Shown here piece by piece: positions 5,665-7,388 of a stretch of 7,388 nucleotides of DNA. Both the position numbers and the translations under genes were made by a program. Numbering within the stretch: the stretch's first letter is position 1; every line of letters begins with the position of its first letter. Origin of the DNA: Spirochaetota bacterium (GTDB lineage Bacteria; Spirochaetota; Spirochaetia; DSM-27196; PWMO01); NCBI GenBank assembly GCA_009908925.1, contig JAAAOH010000367.1, positions 1-7,388 on the forward strand, written 5' to 3'. The notes under the pieces are model-generated. The model was given only the letters and a program-made list of their open reading frames with translations, made no database searches and was not told the origin of the DNA.

Positions 5665-7371
5665 GTGAAATACAAGCCGATTCCGGATGAAGTCAGAGCG
5701 CTCGAGACGCTGCGGGGCCTCGTTGATCGCAGTGCGGAGACATACGCAGAACATACTGCCCTTGCCATGCACGGGGGCAGATCGCTTTCCTACGCCGATC
5801 TCGGCGACGCCGTTGCCGCCGCCCGCCGGCTCCTGGCCGGACGCGGCATCGAGTTCGGAGACCGCGTGGCGCTCATCGGAGAGAACAAACCCGAGTGGGG
5901 CATCACCTACCTTGCGGTCACGAGCATGGGCGCGGTGGTGGTACCCATCCTCACCGACTTCTCCGGTGACATCATTGCGATGATCCTCGAACACTCCGGT
6001 GCGAAGGGCGTCGTCGTCTCCGAGAGCATGAAGGCGAAGGTGCCGGCCGAGACCGCAGAACGCTTCGTCACGACCATCGAGGAACTCGGCGCGAGTGCGA
6101 TCGAGGCGGCAACCGGCGCCGGCGAGGCCGCGGCCGGCGGCGCTCCGGACGGCGGCGGGACGGACCCGGCGGCCCGTCCGCAGGAGACCGACCTCGCCTC
6201 CATCCTCTACACCTCCGGAACCACCGGCGACCCCAAGGGTGTGATGCTCACACACCGAAACATCGTGCAGAACGTCATAAGCTGCCGATCGGTGGCGGAC
6301 ATCGGCCCCGACGACCGCTTCCTGTCGGTTCTGCCGCTCGCCCACAGCTACGAGTGCACCGTCGGCTTCCTGCTCCCGGTGGCAAGTGGCGCATCGGTGA
6401 CCTACCTCGGAAAGCCGCCGACCCTCACCGCGCTCCTGCCCGCGCTGGCGGAGGTGCACCCCACCATGATGCTCACCGTGCCCCTCATCATGGAGAAGCT
6501 TTATCAGTCGCGGGTGAAGCCCGTGTTCGCGAAGAACGCGCTCACGCGCGCGCTCAAGCACATCGCCCCGCTTCGGAAGTTTGTCCACCGTGCCGCCGGG
6601 AAGAAGGCCTATGAGGCATTCGGCGGTGCGCTGCGCTTTTACGGAATCGGCGGCGCGCCGCTCACCCCCGACACCGAGCGCTTTCTGCGGGAGGCGAAGT
6701 TCCCCTACGCCATCGGTTACGGCCTCACCGAGACCGCCCCGCTCATCGCCGGCACAGATGCCGCCGACACGAAGTTCCGCTCCACCGGCCCGGCCATCGA
6801 GAACGTCGAGATCCGGATTGATCGCAATGCCGGCGACGGTGTGGAGGGTGAAGTGCTCGTGCGTGGCCCAAACGTCATGCAGGGTTATTACCGCAACGAA
6901 GAAGCAACGAAAGAGATCCTGACGGAGGACGGTTGGCTCAGGACCGGTGATCTCGCCTCGGAGGACCGTGACGGCTACATCTACATCCGGGGACGGCTGA
7001 AGAACATGATTCTCGGCCCGAGCGGCGAGAACATCTATCCCGGCGACCTCGAGAACGTGATAAACGAGCACGAGCTCGTGGTCGAATCCCTTGTCTTCGA
7101 GTGGCAGGGCCAGTTGCTTGCGCGGGTGCACGTCGACATCGAGGCCCTAAAGGAGCGCCTCGGCGAGCATGCCGCCCACATCGCTTCGGTGCAGGAGCGC
7201 GCCGACGAGATCCTCGAGAGCCTCAGAAAGGCCGTCAACGCCCGGGTCAGCCGTCACGCACGCCTCAGCCGCATGGTGCTCGAGTGGGAGCCCTTCGAGA
7301 AGACGCCGACGCGAAAGATAAAGCGGTTTCTCTATACTCACCTCGGTGAGCGGGAAGGGCGGCGGGCGTAG
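5665..7371 (+). CDS. AMP-forming long-chain acyl-CoA ligase
   Basis: A 568-residue member of the adenylate-forming (ANL) superfamily, nearest in pattern to bacterial long-chain fatty acyl-CoA synthetases. These convert a fatty acid, ATP and CoA into acyl-CoA, AMP and pyrophosphate. The phosphate-binding loop Y-T-S-G-T-T-G-D-P-K-G is at about residues 181-191. Y-G-L-T-E-T, which contacts the adenylate, is at about 350-356. G-W-L-R-T-G-D is at about 423-429, and the hinge region G-R-L-K-N follows. The C-terminal T-P-T-R-K-I-K-R at about 547-554 contains the lysine expected to catalyse adenylation. An alanine- and glycine-rich stretch at about 142-170 sits just before the phosphate loop and looks like a flexible insertion. 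The GTG at 5665 is chosen for its promoter position and because the protein starts at the family's usual place. The exact acid substrate is not readable. No acyl-carrier or membrane segment is seen. Confidence 0.93.
   Translation: MKYKPIPDEVRALETLRGLVDRSAETYAEHTALAMHGGRSLSYADLGDAVAAARRLLAGRGIEFGDRVALIGENKPEWGITYLAVTSMGAVVVPILTDFSGDIIAMILEHSGAKGVVVSESMKAKVPAETAERFVTTIEELGASAIEAATGAGEAAAGGAPDGGGTDPAARPQETDLASILYTSGTTGDPKGVMLTHRNIVQNVISCRSVADIGPDDRFLSVLPLAHSYECTVGFLLPVASGASVTYLGKPPTLTALLPALAEVHPTMMLTVPLIMEKLYQSRVKPVFAKNALTRALKHIAPLRKFVHRAAGKKAYEAFGGALRFYGIGGAPLTPDTERFLREAKFPYAIGYGLTETAPLIAGTDAADTKFRSTGPAIENVEIRIDRNAGDGVEGEVLVRGPNVMQGYYRNEEATKEILTEDGWLRTGDLASEDRDGYIYIRGRLKNMILGPSGENIYPGDLENVINEHELVVESLVFEWQGQLLARVHVDIEALKERLGEHAAHIASVQERADEILESLRKAVNARVSRHARLSRMVLEWEPFEKTPTRKIKRFLYTHLGEREGRRA
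7333..7338 (+). promoter_or_regulatory. Possible -10 element inside the ligase gene's 3' end
   Basis: TATACT at 7333-7338 matches the -10 consensus in five of six bases and ends 7 nt before a GTG, the same geometry as the other leaderless starts here. No -35 hexamer is evident. It lies in coding sequence, so chance is a real alternative. Confidence 0.3.
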
Positions 7372-7388
7372 GGGGGCGGCGCTGCAGC
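7346..7388 (+). CDS. Possible start of a downstream gene, cut by the window end
   Basis: A GTG at 7346 opens a frame that stays open to the end of the window, giving 14 codons that read as a short glycine- and arginine-rich N-terminus (M-S-G-K-G-G-G-R-R-G). It overlaps the end of the ligase gene by 26 nt in another frame and sits 7 nt after a good -10-like hexamer. With so few codons there is no protein-level support. It is proposed only because the spacing matches the pattern of the other first genes. Confidence 0.22.
   Translation, partial: MSGKGGGRRGAALQ

Noticed and set aside
5659..7131. 490-codon open frame on the minus strand opposite the ligase gene
   Set aside because: It is fully antisense to a gene with clear ANL motifs, and long antisense frames are expected from strong third-position GC bias. 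Its translation shows no recognisable domain.
7337..7350. Terminator hairpin CTCACC/GGTGAG at the end of the ligase gene
   Set aside because: The stem is short with a two-base loop, lies inside the coding region and has no T tract after it.

Overview
The window is GC-rich and densely coded, with a strong bias to G or C at third codon positions. It looks like a chromosomal segment of a free-living, high-GC bacterium. The lineage cannot be fixed from this sequence. A high-GC spirochaete is a tentative guess, from the general look of the TypA and acyl-CoA ligase proteins and the small lipoprotein. The promoter layout described below would also fit other phyla that use leaderless mRNAs, such as Deinococcota or Actinomycetota.

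Region 1 (1-2014, + strand) is a tightly overlapping gene run: a metallophosphoesterase of the Mre11/SbcD type whose first codons lie outside the window, a 105-residue coiled-coil protein, and a 244-residue protein matching only the C-terminal half of a Rad50/SbcC ATPase (signature-like motif, Walker B, H-loop). No Walker A is visible in any of the three. This looks like an Mre11-Rad50-type DNA-end-processing system with its ATPase divided over separate genes. The Walker A half would have to be encoded outside the window, most simply upstream. It is the most interesting part of the window.

Region 2 (2011-2382, - strand) is a small predicted lipoprotein gene. It converges on the ATPase gene so closely that the two stop codons overlap.

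Region 3 (2438-3732, + strand) is a Phd/YefM-type antitoxin, a VapC-type PIN-domain toxin and a class I SAM-dependent methyltransferase. They are packed as one probable transcription unit that diverges from the lipoprotein gene across about 90 bp.

Region 4 (3777-7371, + strand) holds two housekeeping genes, each with its own apparent promoter: typA/bipA (ribosome-associated GTPase) and an AMP-forming long-chain acyl-CoA ligase. A further gene may start inside the 3' end of the ligase gene.

All four genes that begin a transcription unit (lipoprotein, antitoxin, typA, ligase) have a TANNNT -10-like hexamer ending 6 or 7 nt before the start codon and no Shine-Dalgarno sequence. This predicts leaderless mRNAs. 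The internal coiled-coil cistron, by contrast, has a perfect AGGAGGT ribosome binding site, so the organism appears to use both modes of initiation. No tRNA, rRNA, CRISPR array, insertion sequence or convincing intrinsic terminator was seen, and no stretch longer than 300 bases lacks a gene.
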